Positions 34,155 to 41,192 of a DNA stretch of 41,192 nucleotides are shown here, one piece after another. This DNA comes from an uncultured Prevotellaceae bacterium (lineage in GTDB: Bacteria; Bacteroidota; Bacteroidia; Bacteroidales; Bacteroidaceae). The first letter of the stretch is position 1. Each line of letters opens with the position of its first letter. A program made the translations under genes and the position numbers. The notes beneath the pieces are model-generated. The model did not search any database, was not told where the DNA came from, and worked only from the letters and a program-made list of their open reading frames with translations. Location: positions 1-41,192 of the forward strand of contig CADCDK010000023.1 in NCBI GenBank assembly GCA_902800185.1, written 5' to 3'.

Positions 34155-34625
34155 ATGGAGATAGTTATCAACGAGATTACCTACCCCAATCAAGCACAGG
34201 CTATTCAGCAACTGATAGACAAGGGAATGCTCGTTGTCAAGGACTATGCTGCAACGAACATCCCTGATTTGTTCCTATTCAATGTTGAATGTGGAGGTAA
34301 CCTGACTTTGACGGATTCAACTGTCATCTATTATGCAAAGTCCTTGACAGATTGTAGAATCCTGACAGGAGATCGCCAACTCAATCCGCAGATGAAGGCC
34401 CAAATTTACTTTGTGCCAAACAAGGTAGATGTCCGAATGGGAACACGTGAGGAGTTGGAACTATGGAAGCAAACGGATGAAGAGTTTGGTCAAAGTGGAA
34501 TCGTTGCCCCATCTGTTGGCTATCGGGCTCAGATGAAGCGAGTCAACACCTACAATGTCCCGCTTCCGCTTAAACATGCCGTCTATGAGAGTTTTCGATT
34601 TATCGTAAAATCTATTTTGCGATAA
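34155..34625 (+). CDS. PIN-like domain protein lacking the N-terminal strand
   Basis: The product has 156 residues. The segment TLTDSTVIYYAKSLTDCRILTGDRQL (Asp54, Asp73) has the spacing of the third and fourth acidic sites of PIN-fold ribonucleases (D-x-[AST] helix, then LTGD-x-L), and the preceding helix QAIQQLIDKGMLVVKDY also fits. The first PIN strand with its leading Asp is absent: the protein starts at what would be the second part of the fold. It is therefore either inactive, truncated, or completed by a partner. Gene order (metallopeptidase, then PIN-like) is one seen in toxin-antitoxin-like pairs, so I infer such a role. Confidence 0.6.
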   Translation: MEIVINEITYPNQAQAIQQLIDKGMLVVKDYAATNIPDLFLFNVECGGNLTLTDSTVIYYAKSLTDCRILTGDRQLNPQMKAQIYFVPNKVDVRMGTREELELWKQTDEEFGQSGIVAPSVGYRAQMKRVNTYNVPLPLKHAVYESFRFIVKSILR

Positions 34626-34655
34626 TGTGAGTCTGTTAATAATCGACAATGAGAT

Positions 34656-34973
34656 ATGGAAAAGAAAAAGTTCAGCATCGAATTGCCAAAGGGTGGTATG
34701 ATTTATCTTGCTAAGCAGACAGTCTGCAAACCACACCAAGAGCCATCAGCGGATGCCACAGAATGGCAGCGTTTTACCCACTATCTTGATGAGTTCAAAA
34801 ACGTATCAGAGCATGGTGAGTGCGTCTGGCTACTGAAAGAGGTAAAACGTGAGATTGAACGAGTTAAGTTCGAGTCCAATGTCAAACTCAATATTCGCCA
34901 GTTAGTGAATGCTATCATTCTTGCTTTCATCAAGGAGCATAATGAGGACTTGAAGAGCATTGATTCTGGTTAA
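34656..34973 (+). CDS. Small protein of unknown function
   Basis: The product has 105 residues and starts 30 bases after the PIN-like gene, probably in the same transcript. The N-terminus is basic (MEKKKFSIELPKGG). The C-terminal half (KLNIRQLVNAIILAFIKEH) recalls a strand followed by helices, as in ribbon-helix-helix DNA-binding proteins, but the match is weak. There is no signal peptide or membrane segment. It could be the antitoxin or regulator of the two preceding genes; I cannot name a family. Confidence 0.55.
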   Translation: MEKKKFSIELPKGGMIYLAKQTVCKPHQEPSADATEWQRFTHYLDEFKNVSEHGECVWLLKEVKREIERVKFESNVKLNIRQLVNAIILAFIKEHNEDLKSIDSG

Positions 34974-35069
34974 TGCCCCAAAATGCCGTTTTTAGCATGA
35001 AAGACACCTTAGACGGTTAAATTTGATTTAAATTACACCTTATTATATATAAATAAGGATTTTTATTCG

Positions 35070-35077
35070 TACCTTTG
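35070..35077 (+). promoter_or_regulatory. Promoter of the mod-res operon
   Basis: TACCTTTG fits TAnnTTTG. If the mRNA starts about seven bases after the centre of the element, the first base is G35080. No clear -33 TTTG is visible. The DNA upstream (34974-35069) is very rich in A and T. Confidence 0.6.
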
Positions 35078-35079
35078 TC

Positions 35080-35442
35080 GCCAAGTGCTGCCAATCGCCG
35101 TAAACGGCGCAAGCCTATGGACTTGGTTCCCTGAGCGCAGGGTGGCGGTATGATTTTAGCGGAACAATAATAGCATCAGCTATTTATTCAGAGCATCGTG
35201 AAACGTAGGAAATTTCAAAGATGTGATATAATGGATAAGTCAGTTGATGCCCGTGCGATAGCGCGGGCATGACTTATATCTTATATATTACAGGTAATCC
35301 TACGACCTCACGATGCAAGAGAAGAGCCATGACTCGCGCTTCTTTTGTGTCCTGAGGTCTCTTGGTGTTACCTGTAAGCCAGCCTGAAGATATAGTCTGT
35401 TGCTACAAAAGGACATAGATAGAATAGCAACAGAAATGTATC
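35080..35442 (+). ncRNA. Structured 5' leader RNA of the mod-res operon
   Basis: Nearly all of the 360 bases can pair. Pseudoknot: GCCAAGT (35080) with ACTTGGT (35121), and GCTGCCA (35087) with TGGCGGT (35143), enclosing hairpins 35096-35109 and 35129-35142. Hairpin 35166-35188. Hairpin A: CATCGTGA (35194) and CGTAGGA (35204) with TCCTACG (35298) and TCACGATG (35308), with an inner stem ATAAGTCA/TGACTTAT and ATGCCCG/CGGGCAT. Hairpin B: TTACAGGTAA (35288) with TTACCTGTAA (35368), GACCTCA (35304) with TGAGGTC (35353), and a further 13-base inner stem. A and B share 35298-35310, so only one forms at a time. Hairpin C: CTGTTGCT (35397) with AGCAACAG (35426), nine bases from the mod start. The function is unknown; I infer control of mod translation or a separate RNA. 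Confidence 0.65.
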
Positions 35443-37902
35443 ATGGCTGCAATTGACGACATAGTGAACAGGCGGATTAAGGATGCCGACCTGAAATGCG
35501 ACCTGCTTAAGGCGATAGAGGAACTTAAGCAGCAGAAGAAGTTTGGGCTGGTGTTTGAAGACCATCTGCCTGAATATACGTTCCTTTATGATGTGTCCGT
35601 CAGAGAAGGCTGTTTGGTGGCCAAGCGATTTGCCAAGGATGACGAAGAGCGCAGTGTGTATTATTGTGTGAAGAAGATTGATGACGGAAAGGCAACATGC
35701 ATAGAGCAGACGGAGAATAAAAAAGAGGTTGTCTTGCCATTAGGCGACATTATTGCCATTGCGCTGTTTGGCCAACCCATCTATCCGAGTCTTATACACA
35801 TGGACGAGGTGAAGAACGCACCCGACAGCGATTTGTGGCATGCGCTCATCGAAGCGGAGAATTATCATGCTTTGCAGTTGTTAGAATATCTTTATGCAGG
35901 GAAGGTGGATTGTATTTACATTGACCCGCCGTACAATAACAGAAATAGAACTTGGAAATATAATAATGACTATGTTGACGAAAAAGACTCCTATAAGCAT
36001 AGTAAATGGCTGAGCATGATGAAGAAGCGTCTATTTCAGGCAAAGAAGCTATTAAATCCAAGCGACTCAGTACTTATAGTGACGATAGATGAAAAAGAAT
36101 ATTTACGTCTTGGATTACTGCTTGAAGAAATTTTTCCTGATGCAAGAATTCAAATGATAAGTAGTGTAATTAATCCTGCTGGTGTAAGCAGAATTGGAGA
36201 GTTCTCAAGGACAGACGAATACATATTCTTTATAAAAATAGGAGACTCTTCTCCATCCGCATTGCATCTTAATAATGACTGGAGAGGAAAGATTAAGGGA
36301 GGCTATAAAGACAAACTACGTTGGAATGGATTATTGAGGTCAGGCACTTCTCCTACAAGAAAAGGACATGAACTAACCTTTTATCCAATATTTGTTTCAG
36401 AAAACGGAAAAAAGATAATAAAGATAGGCGACCCTATAGGGGAAGGTGTTGACAGAAACACAGTTAAGCCAATTGAGGGTTTAAAAACAGTTTGGCCAAT
36501 TCGGTCTAACGGCGAAGAAGGAAGATGGAATATTGGTGTTACGAGACTAAAAGAGGCTTACTCAAAAGGCTATGTACGTTTGGGAAAATTTACTGATAAT
36601 GGAATGGCGATTTCATATTTGAAAGAAGGTGAAGAAGCGAAGATAACTAATGGAATATTCGAAGTCGTAGGGAATAGAGATGATGGTTCTGTCATTGTGA
36701 ACGAAAATGATTATGTTGCGAAATTCGTACCAGGGACACAATGGTGGATACCATCGCATGATGCTACTCAATTAGGAACAAAAATACTCAACTCAATAAT
36801 TGGAAGCGGGAAATTCGATTTCCCCAAATCCCTCTATGCCGTTCACGATGCCATTCGTTTCTTTGTCGCCAACAAGCCCAATGCCCTTATTGTCGACTTC
36901 TTTGCAGGCAGCGGAACTACCCTGCATGCAGTGAATCTGCTGAATGCTGAGGATGGTGGTCATCGCCAATGTATCATGGTGACGAATAATGAGGTCTCAG
37001 CGGAAGAAGAGGACAGGTTGAAGGCAGCGGGCTACCATCCAGGACAGGAAGAGTGGGACAAATGGGGCATAGCAAGATATGTGAACTGGCCTCGCACCAA
37101 ATGCAGTATACTTGGCGTGGACGTCAACGGCGAACCATTGAAGGGTAACTACCAGACCTATCTCAAACAGGAAAAAGAAAAGGAGAGAACCATCAGACAG
37201 ATTACGCTGATTGATGACCCCTCATCACTCAAGACAGCGCAGAAGAAAGAGTTGGTTGCGCTCTGCTGTCAGGGGAAACTGCCTCAGAATCTCGTCAAGG
37301 CTGATTCAAAGTTTATCGTCTCTGAAGAACATCCCTGCTCTATCCTCTTTGACATCAACTATGCGGAAGAATGGCTCGACGAACTTGACGGGCAAAACCA
37401 CATCACTGAGTTGTTTATTGTTACTAGGAACACGGCAGCCTTTAAACAGCTGAAGGAAGAGTTACAAAACCTGCTGGGCAATATCGTAACGGAAGAACCC
37501 GTAGTCCGCCCCATGTCAGAAGGCTTCAAGGCGAATGTAAAATACTTCAGGCTGGGCTTCTTGGACAAGAATGCCGTAGAACTGCATCGACAGTTTAAGG
37601 AACTGCTTCCCATGCTGTGGATGAAGGCTGGTGCAAGGGGGGAATGTCCGCAATTGGACAGTGAAGTAATACCTGACTACATGATTTGCGAGCAGAACAG
37701 GATGGCCATACTCGTCAATGATACATGTTATGCTGACTTCCGCAATCTGCTGAAAGGGCGAACGGACATTGAGACCATCTACTTCGTGGAGGACTCTGAC
37801 TACACGTATCAATCAATGGTCAGGCCCTTCCACTGGGCCAAGACCTACCAACTATATCGTGACTACTTAGACAATTTCACCATCAATTATGAGAGACATT
37901 AA
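35443..37902 (+). CDS. Type III-like site-specific DNA methyltransferase (Mod)
   Basis: The product has 819 residues and resembles beta-class adenine N6 methyltransferases. The catalytic motif IDPPYNN is at Asp161-Tyr164, and the AdoMet motif FFAGSGTT is near residues 486-493, in the beta-class order. Between them (residues about 166-450) lies the target recognition part, encoded by DNA visibly richer in A and T than the flanks. The N-terminal 150 residues and the long C-terminal part (about 540-819) are specific to this subfamily and may contact Res. The gene overlaps res by 14 bases. The structured leader upstream suggests post-transcriptional control. Mod both sets the sequence recognised and protects host DNA. 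Confidence 0.9.
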   Translation: MAAIDDIVNRRIKDADLKCDLLKAIEELKQQKKFGLVFEDHLPEYTFLYDVSVREGCLVAKRFAKDDEERSVYYCVKKIDDGKATCIEQTENKKEVVLPLGDIIAIALFGQPIYPSLIHMDEVKNAPDSDLWHALIEAENYHALQLLEYLYAGKVDCIYIDPPYNNRNRTWKYNNDYVDEKDSYKHSKWLSMMKKRLFQAKKLLNPSDSVLIVTIDEKEYLRLGLLLEEIFPDARIQMISSVINPAGVSRIGEFSRTDEYIFFIKIGDSSPSALHLNNDWRGKIKGGYKDKLRWNGLLRSGTSPTRKGHELTFYPIFVSENGKKIIKIGDPIGEGVDRNTVKPIEGLKTVWPIRSNGEEGRWNIGVTRLKEAYSKGYVRLGKFTDNGMAISYLKEGEEAKITNGIFEVVGNRDDGSVIVNENDYVAKFVPGTQWWIPSHDATQLGTKILNSIIGSGKFDFPKSLYAVHDAIRFFVANKPNALIVDFFAGSGTTLHAVNLLNAEDGGHRQCIMVTNNEVSAEEEDRLKAAGYHPGQEEWDKWGIARYVNWPRTKCSILGVDVNGEPLKGNYQTYLKQEKEKERTIRQITLIDDPSSLKTAQKKELVALCCQGKLPQNLVKADSKFIVSEEHPCSILFDINYAEEWLDELDGQNHITELFIVTRNTAAFKQLKEELQNLLGNIVTEEPVVRPMSEGFKANVKYFRLGFLDKNAVELHRQFKELLPMLWMKAGARGECPQLDSEVIPDYMICEQNRMAILVNDTCYADFRNLLKGRTDIETIYFVEDSDYTYQSMVRPFHWAKTYQLYRDYLDNFTINYERH

Positions 37903-40408
37903 TGAAATAGGTTTCCAGACAACGGCACTCAACGAATTGATAGACCGTTGCAAGCGAGCACAAAAAGGATATACGGAATACAGGGAAAGCCATATCTTCT
38001 CTATGTCGGCACCTACAGGTTCTGGCAAAACTATCATTATGGCAAGCCTCATCGAAGCCATCCTTCGTGGTGGCAGACCCAACTGTCCGGCACAGACAGA
38101 TGCCGTGTTCCTGTGGCTGTCAGACGATCCAGAACTGAACAAGCAGTCCATGGAAAAGATAGAACGGCACGCAGACAAGTTGGGAGAAAAGGTTTGCGTT
38201 ATTATCGAAGGCGACAAGTTCTTTGACAAAGAGTTGGCAGATGGGCACATTTACTTCCTGAACACCGATAAACTACGAGAGGGCAGCAAACTCGTCAGCA
38301 ATAAGAAGGACGAACGTGAGTACACCATCTGGCAGACCATCCAGAACACGATAGAAAGCAAGGGCCAGCGCTTTTTCGTCATCATTGACGAGGCACATAG
38401 GGGAATGATAGAAGGCAGCAAGGAGAAGCAGGAAGCCAACTCCATCATGCAGAAATTCATCTTTGGCAGCCCTGCAGACAAGATGAGTCAGATGCCCATT
38501 ATCATTGGTATGAGCGCTACTCCAGAGCGTTTCAACAAACTGATTGGCAATGCCAAAGCAACCAGATTAACACCCGTAGACATCAGTCCTGCTGACGTGA
38601 GAGGTGCGGGCTTGCTGAAAGACAAGATAGAGATAAAGTATGTGGGCGAGAGTCAGATGCAGATGGAGTTCTCTATCCTGAAATGCGCTGCCCACGAATG
38701 GAAAGAGAAATGCGAGAGGTGGCACGACTATTGTAAAGACAAAGATGAGCAGGTGAACCCCATCTTCATCATTCAGGTGGAGAACAAGAACTACAGCAGT
38801 ACGTCAGCCACCGACCTTGAGGCTTGCATAGAGGCCATAGAGGAAGAAACGAGTATGAAGTTGATGAAGGGCGAAGTGGTTCACACCTTTGGCGACAAGA
38901 ACGACTTGAACCTGAAAGGTCTGGTTGTTCCGCACATGGAACCGTCGCGGATACAGGAGAACGAGACAGTTAAGATAGTGTTCTTCAAAGACCGTATCAC
39001 TACCGGCTGGGATTGTCCGAGGGCAGAGACCATGATGTCGTTCAGGAGGGCAACCGACCCGACCTATATTGCCCAGCTCATGGGCAGGATGGTCAGAACG
39101 CCACTCAAGAGAAGAATTCACAGCGACGAGACGCTAAACAGCGTTTATCTTTACCTGCCGCATTTCGACAAGGAGACTGCTGAGTCTGTCGTGAGGGCAT
39201 TGCATGATGACGGCTATGACAATGTATCGCCGAGTTCTGCCAATTCCAAGGATCTGCAAGTGCTCAATCTGGACGAAAGCAAGCGAGAGGTCTATGACTG
39301 GATAAAAGGCATACAGATAGACACATGGGAGGTGAAGCACTGGAAGATCAACAGCTATCTGACATCGCTTGCCAGACTCTCTACCCTTATCATGACGCAG
39401 GGCATAGAGCCAAAGGCCAAACAAACGGTGGTTGACGGTCTGACAGAAAGGGTGAGAAAGTATGTGGAGCAACTAAAAGCGCAGCAACAGTACGACGAGA
39501 AGATGGAGTCGTTGTCAACATTCATGATGAAAGGAGGCAGCATCGACTTCTTGGTAGACACACAGCTTACGGACTCTGAAACACAATCTAATGAGATTAG
39601 CGAGAAGGACATCCTAAGAGAGTTCAGCTACTCAGAGTCGAAACTGGCATCGTTGGGAATTGGTGTCAACTACTGCAAGACGGCTCCTAAGACGGACGAC
39701 TTGTTACGCCTGAGAAAGGAGTTCATTTTGTTCACCCTTTCTGAGGCCTGTATGGATGACGCGGAGGAATATGCCACAGACCTGTTTCTGAACTATCAAA
39801 ACAAATATGGCGGCGAACTCTCAAAAGACGATGATGTCAAAGACGAATACGACAGGATTGTCAGGGAGGGAGAAGAAGTTGCGCCGCACAAATGGGAATT
39901 TACACGAAGCGATGTGTTCCCCAAGACGGACAAGATGACGGCCTACGATGATCATCTGCTGGTGGACGAGAACGGCAAGGCATATTTCAACCTTGACGAT
40001 TGGGAGCAGGATGCCCTTGATGAAGAAATGGGCAAGGAGGGCTTTGTGTGCTGGATTCGTAATCTTCCACGAAAGCCTTGGTCGCTGTGTGTCAAGTACG
40101 AGGACACAGACGGCATCCATCCGTTATATCCAGACCTGATTGTTGTCAGGAAAGAGGCAGGTGAGTATAAACTCGTCGTTCTGGAGCCTCACTGGGAAAC
40201 AGCCAAGGACAACTATCCGAAAGCAAAGGGTATGCTCGCCTATTCAAAGGCAAATGAGCAAGTGTCAAGAATTGAACTTATACGCGAGGTGGATGGGGAA
40301 CTATGGCGGCTGGACTTCAAAGATGCGATCATTAGAAACAAAATGAAAGATGTGAAGGACAACGATAGTTTGGACACCTTGTTCCACAAAATTCATCGTC
40401 CCGTATAG
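37889..40408 (+). CDS. Type III-like restriction subunit Res, DEAD/DEAH helicase
   Basis: The product has 839 residues. It is a superfamily 2 helicase: Walker A PTGSGKT (42-48), DEAH near residues 167-170, SATPERF near 210, and motif VI QLMGRMVRTP near 396-405. The C-terminal region (about 745-790) fits a PD-(D/E)xK nuclease with YPDLIVV followed by LVVLEPHW, where the usual Glu-x-Lys reads Glu-Pro-His. I recall this EPH in related helicase-nucleases, so it may be a subfamily trait rather than a defect. The start overlaps the end of mod in another frame, which couples translation. With Mod it forms the complex that translocates on and cuts unmethylated DNA. Confidence 0.9.
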   Translation: MRDINEIGFQTTALNELIDRCKRAQKGYTEYRESHIFSMSAPTGSGKTIIMASLIEAILRGGRPNCPAQTDAVFLWLSDDPELNKQSMEKIERHADKLGEKVCVIIEGDKFFDKELADGHIYFLNTDKLREGSKLVSNKKDEREYTIWQTIQNTIESKGQRFFVIIDEAHRGMIEGSKEKQEANSIMQKFIFGSPADKMSQMPIIIGMSATPERFNKLIGNAKATRLTPVDISPADVRGAGLLKDKIEIKYVGESQMQMEFSILKCAAHEWKEKCERWHDYCKDKDEQVNPIFIIQVENKNYSSTSATDLEACIEAIEEETSMKLMKGEVVHTFGDKNDLNLKGLVVPHMEPSRIQENETVKIVFFKDRITTGWDCPRAETMMSFRRATDPTYIAQLMGRMVRTPLKRRIHSDETLNSVYLYLPHFDKETAESVVRALHDDGYDNVSPSSANSKDLQVLNLDESKREVYDWIKGIQIDTWEVKHWKINSYLTSLARLSTLIMTQGIEPKAKQTVVDGLTERVRKYVEQLKAQQQYDEKMESLSTFMMKGGSIDFLVDTQLTDSETQSNEISEKDILREFSYSESKLASLGIGVNYCKTAPKTDDLLRLRKEFILFTLSEACMDDAEEYATDLFLNYQNKYGGELSKDDDVKDEYDRIVREGEEVAPHKWEFTRSDVFPKTDKMTAYDDHLLVDENGKAYFNLDDWEQDALDEEMGKEGFVCWIRNLPRKPWSLCVKYEDTDGIHPLYPDLIVVRKEAGEYKLVVLEPHWETAKDNYPKAKGMLAYSKANEQVSRIELIREVDGELWRLDFKDAIIRNKMKDVKDNDSLDTLFHKIHRPV

Positions 40409-40453
40409 TTCCTGCTTATCATAGCTTTCCCAAGGTGATGGCAAGTCCTACCC

Positions 40454-40500
40454 AAGGAGTTGGCATACTCAAATTGCTTGTTTGAGCTTGCCTACTCCTT
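40454..40500. repeat. Inverted repeat after the res gene
   Basis: AAGGAGT (40454) and ACTCCTT (40494) form the outer arms; inner arms are ACTCAAA (40467) and TTTGAGC (40481), with a few mismatches between. No T run follows on either side. It lies between the converging ends of res and the small gene at 40601. The rest of 40409-40600 contains a 34-codon frame (40510-40614) that I do not support. Confidence 0.5.
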
Positions 40501-40600
40501 GCCAACACTATGGATAGAGCGAGAGAAGAACTAGACAATAAGGTGAGTGAGAAAATCATCCCCAGCCAAGAGCAGACGGCAGGTGTGGAGCTTCTTGAAA

Positions 40601-40930
40601 TCAGGCTACCGTGACTAAGCGGTTGTTTGGCAGGTCGTAGCGTATGGGATGGGCAAAGCAGATGGCCTTACCATTACTGACGGCAGAGGTATCGATGCCT
40701 CGACGCTGGAACTCATCCAATAGTGCCTTATCGTGATAGGAGCGCATGGATGACCAAGCACGGCTTTGAACCTGCTGATTGAACGTGTTGACTAACTCTG
40801 GAATTTGCATGTCTGCGAGCTGCAGGGCATACTTGGCCTGTGGCCGAGCCTGCTTTCGCTCAACAAAGAAAGCGAGCTTTCTTTGTATTCGCTTAATCGC
40901 AGCCTTGATGTAATAAATGTGATGTTGCAT
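40601..40930 (-). CDS. Small basic protein of unknown function
   Basis: The product has 109 residues and no signal peptide. The N-terminal third is basic and helical (YYIKAAIKRIQRKLAFFVERK); the C-terminal part has FAHPIRYD. The composition is protein-like, and a promoter (41123-41130) with a structured leader precedes it, so I take it as real. I have the impression of similar small proteins in other Bacteroidales but can attach no family or role. The basic N-terminus would allow nucleic-acid binding. Confidence 0.55.
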   Translation of the reverse strand: MQHHIYYIKAAIKRIQRKLAFFVERKQARPQAKYALQLADMQIPELVNTFNQQVQSRAWSSMRSYHDKALLDEFQRRGIDTSAVSNGKAICFAHPIRYDLPNNRLVTVA

Positions 40931-41033
40931 AACGTTTTGTTTTGAAGTTTATAATTCTCCCGCATCGTACTGACCACCGTAGCGCTTATGCTAAAGCTCG
41001 GTTGGGCTATTGCCCTTCCTCTCTCGCGACTCG

Positions 41034-41130
41034 GCAGAATGTAAACGAGTTTACTTCTGCACTCGCTGCTCGCTCGGTTGGCGAGTCCATCCGAAGATGA
41101 CTGCTCTTGATGCTTTCGGGTGCAAAAATA
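41034..41130 (-). promoter_or_regulatory. Promoter and leader hairpin of the small gene at 40601
   Basis: TATTTTTG on the - strand (41123-41130) is a -7 element, with TTG 20 bases further up. The leader runs about 190 bases to ATG 40930. Within it GCAGAA-GTAAAC and GTTTAC-TTCTGC (41034-41060) form a 12-base hairpin with one bulge. Confidence 0.5.
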
Positions 41131-41192
41131 CAAAAATTCAGCAAAATAGCCAATTCTTTCTTGGGTGAAATTGACTGAAAATGCAAAAAAGA

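Noticed and set aside
35080-35149. HDV-like self-cleaving ribozyme
   Set aside because: The order of stems and a G-U pair at the base of stem 1 recall the HDV fold, but no joining segment with a catalytic C lies between the last hairpin and stem 2', and the inner hairpin does not abut stem 1'.
35080-35442. Retron-type RNA
   Set aside because: There are long inverted repeats, but no reverse transcriptase is encoded anywhere in the window.
40510-40614. 34-codon plus-strand frame after res
   Set aside because: No promoter and no recognisable features; it overlaps the 3' end of the opposite-strand gene.
1-41192. CRISPR array, tRNA, rRNA or insertion sequence
   Set aside because: No evenly spaced direct repeats with unique spacers, no tRNA-like cloverleaf and no transposase were seen; the tandem repeats present have no spacers.

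Overview
The window looks like a chromosomal segment from a Bacteroidales bacterium, most probably Prevotella or a close relative. The reasons are: repeated promoters of the Bacteroidetes type (TAnnTTTG at about -7, often with TTG or TTTG about 19 bases further up), absence of Shine-Dalgarno sites, a tandem set of fimbrillin-type lipoproteins, a giant secreted protein with a type IX secretion (T9SS)-like C-terminal tail, and secreted GH2 and GH3 glycosidases. The genus is an inference; no rRNA is present.

Region 1 (1-22828, + strand) is one long surface-structure locus. A DUF5119-like gene that has lost its 5' part is followed by a major fimbrillin lipoprotein, a four-helix-bundle (S23-type) protein, three more fimbrillin-like lipoproteins, a divergent lipoprotein, and a 4957-residue secreted beta-helix protein. 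Most junctions overlap (ATGA) or are very short, which points to one transcription unit. All five lipoproteins carry a (T/S)RA motif downstream of the lipidated Cys, as expected if an Arg-specific protease matures them during pilus assembly. A repeat with 9-base period lies between genes and also forms the signal peptides of two of the lipoproteins.

Region 2 (22817-33262, - strand) holds metabolic and housekeeping genes: a GH3 beta-glycosidase that converges with the giant gene, an AAA ATPase of the DUF4143 type, a NapH-like iron-sulfur membrane protein downstream of an exported glutathione peroxidase, a small conserved protein, a GH2 beta-galactosidase-like enzyme, and an exported protein with two aspartyl-protease DTG motifs. 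Several short dispersed repeats occur here, including two 68-base copies that differ at two positions, and simple repeats translated in frame inside the GH2 enzyme.

Region 3 (33359-40408, + strand) looks like a defence island: an ImmA/IrrE-type metallopeptidase, a PIN-like protein lacking its N-terminal part, a small unknown protein, and a Type III-like restriction-modification pair (Mod and Res, overlapping by 14 bases). In front of mod lies a leader of about 360 bases that is structured almost throughout, with a possible pseudoknot and two long hairpins that cannot form together. This leader is the best candidate for something undescribed. The window ends with a small conserved-looking gene on the - strand (40601-40930) with its own promoter and structured leader.
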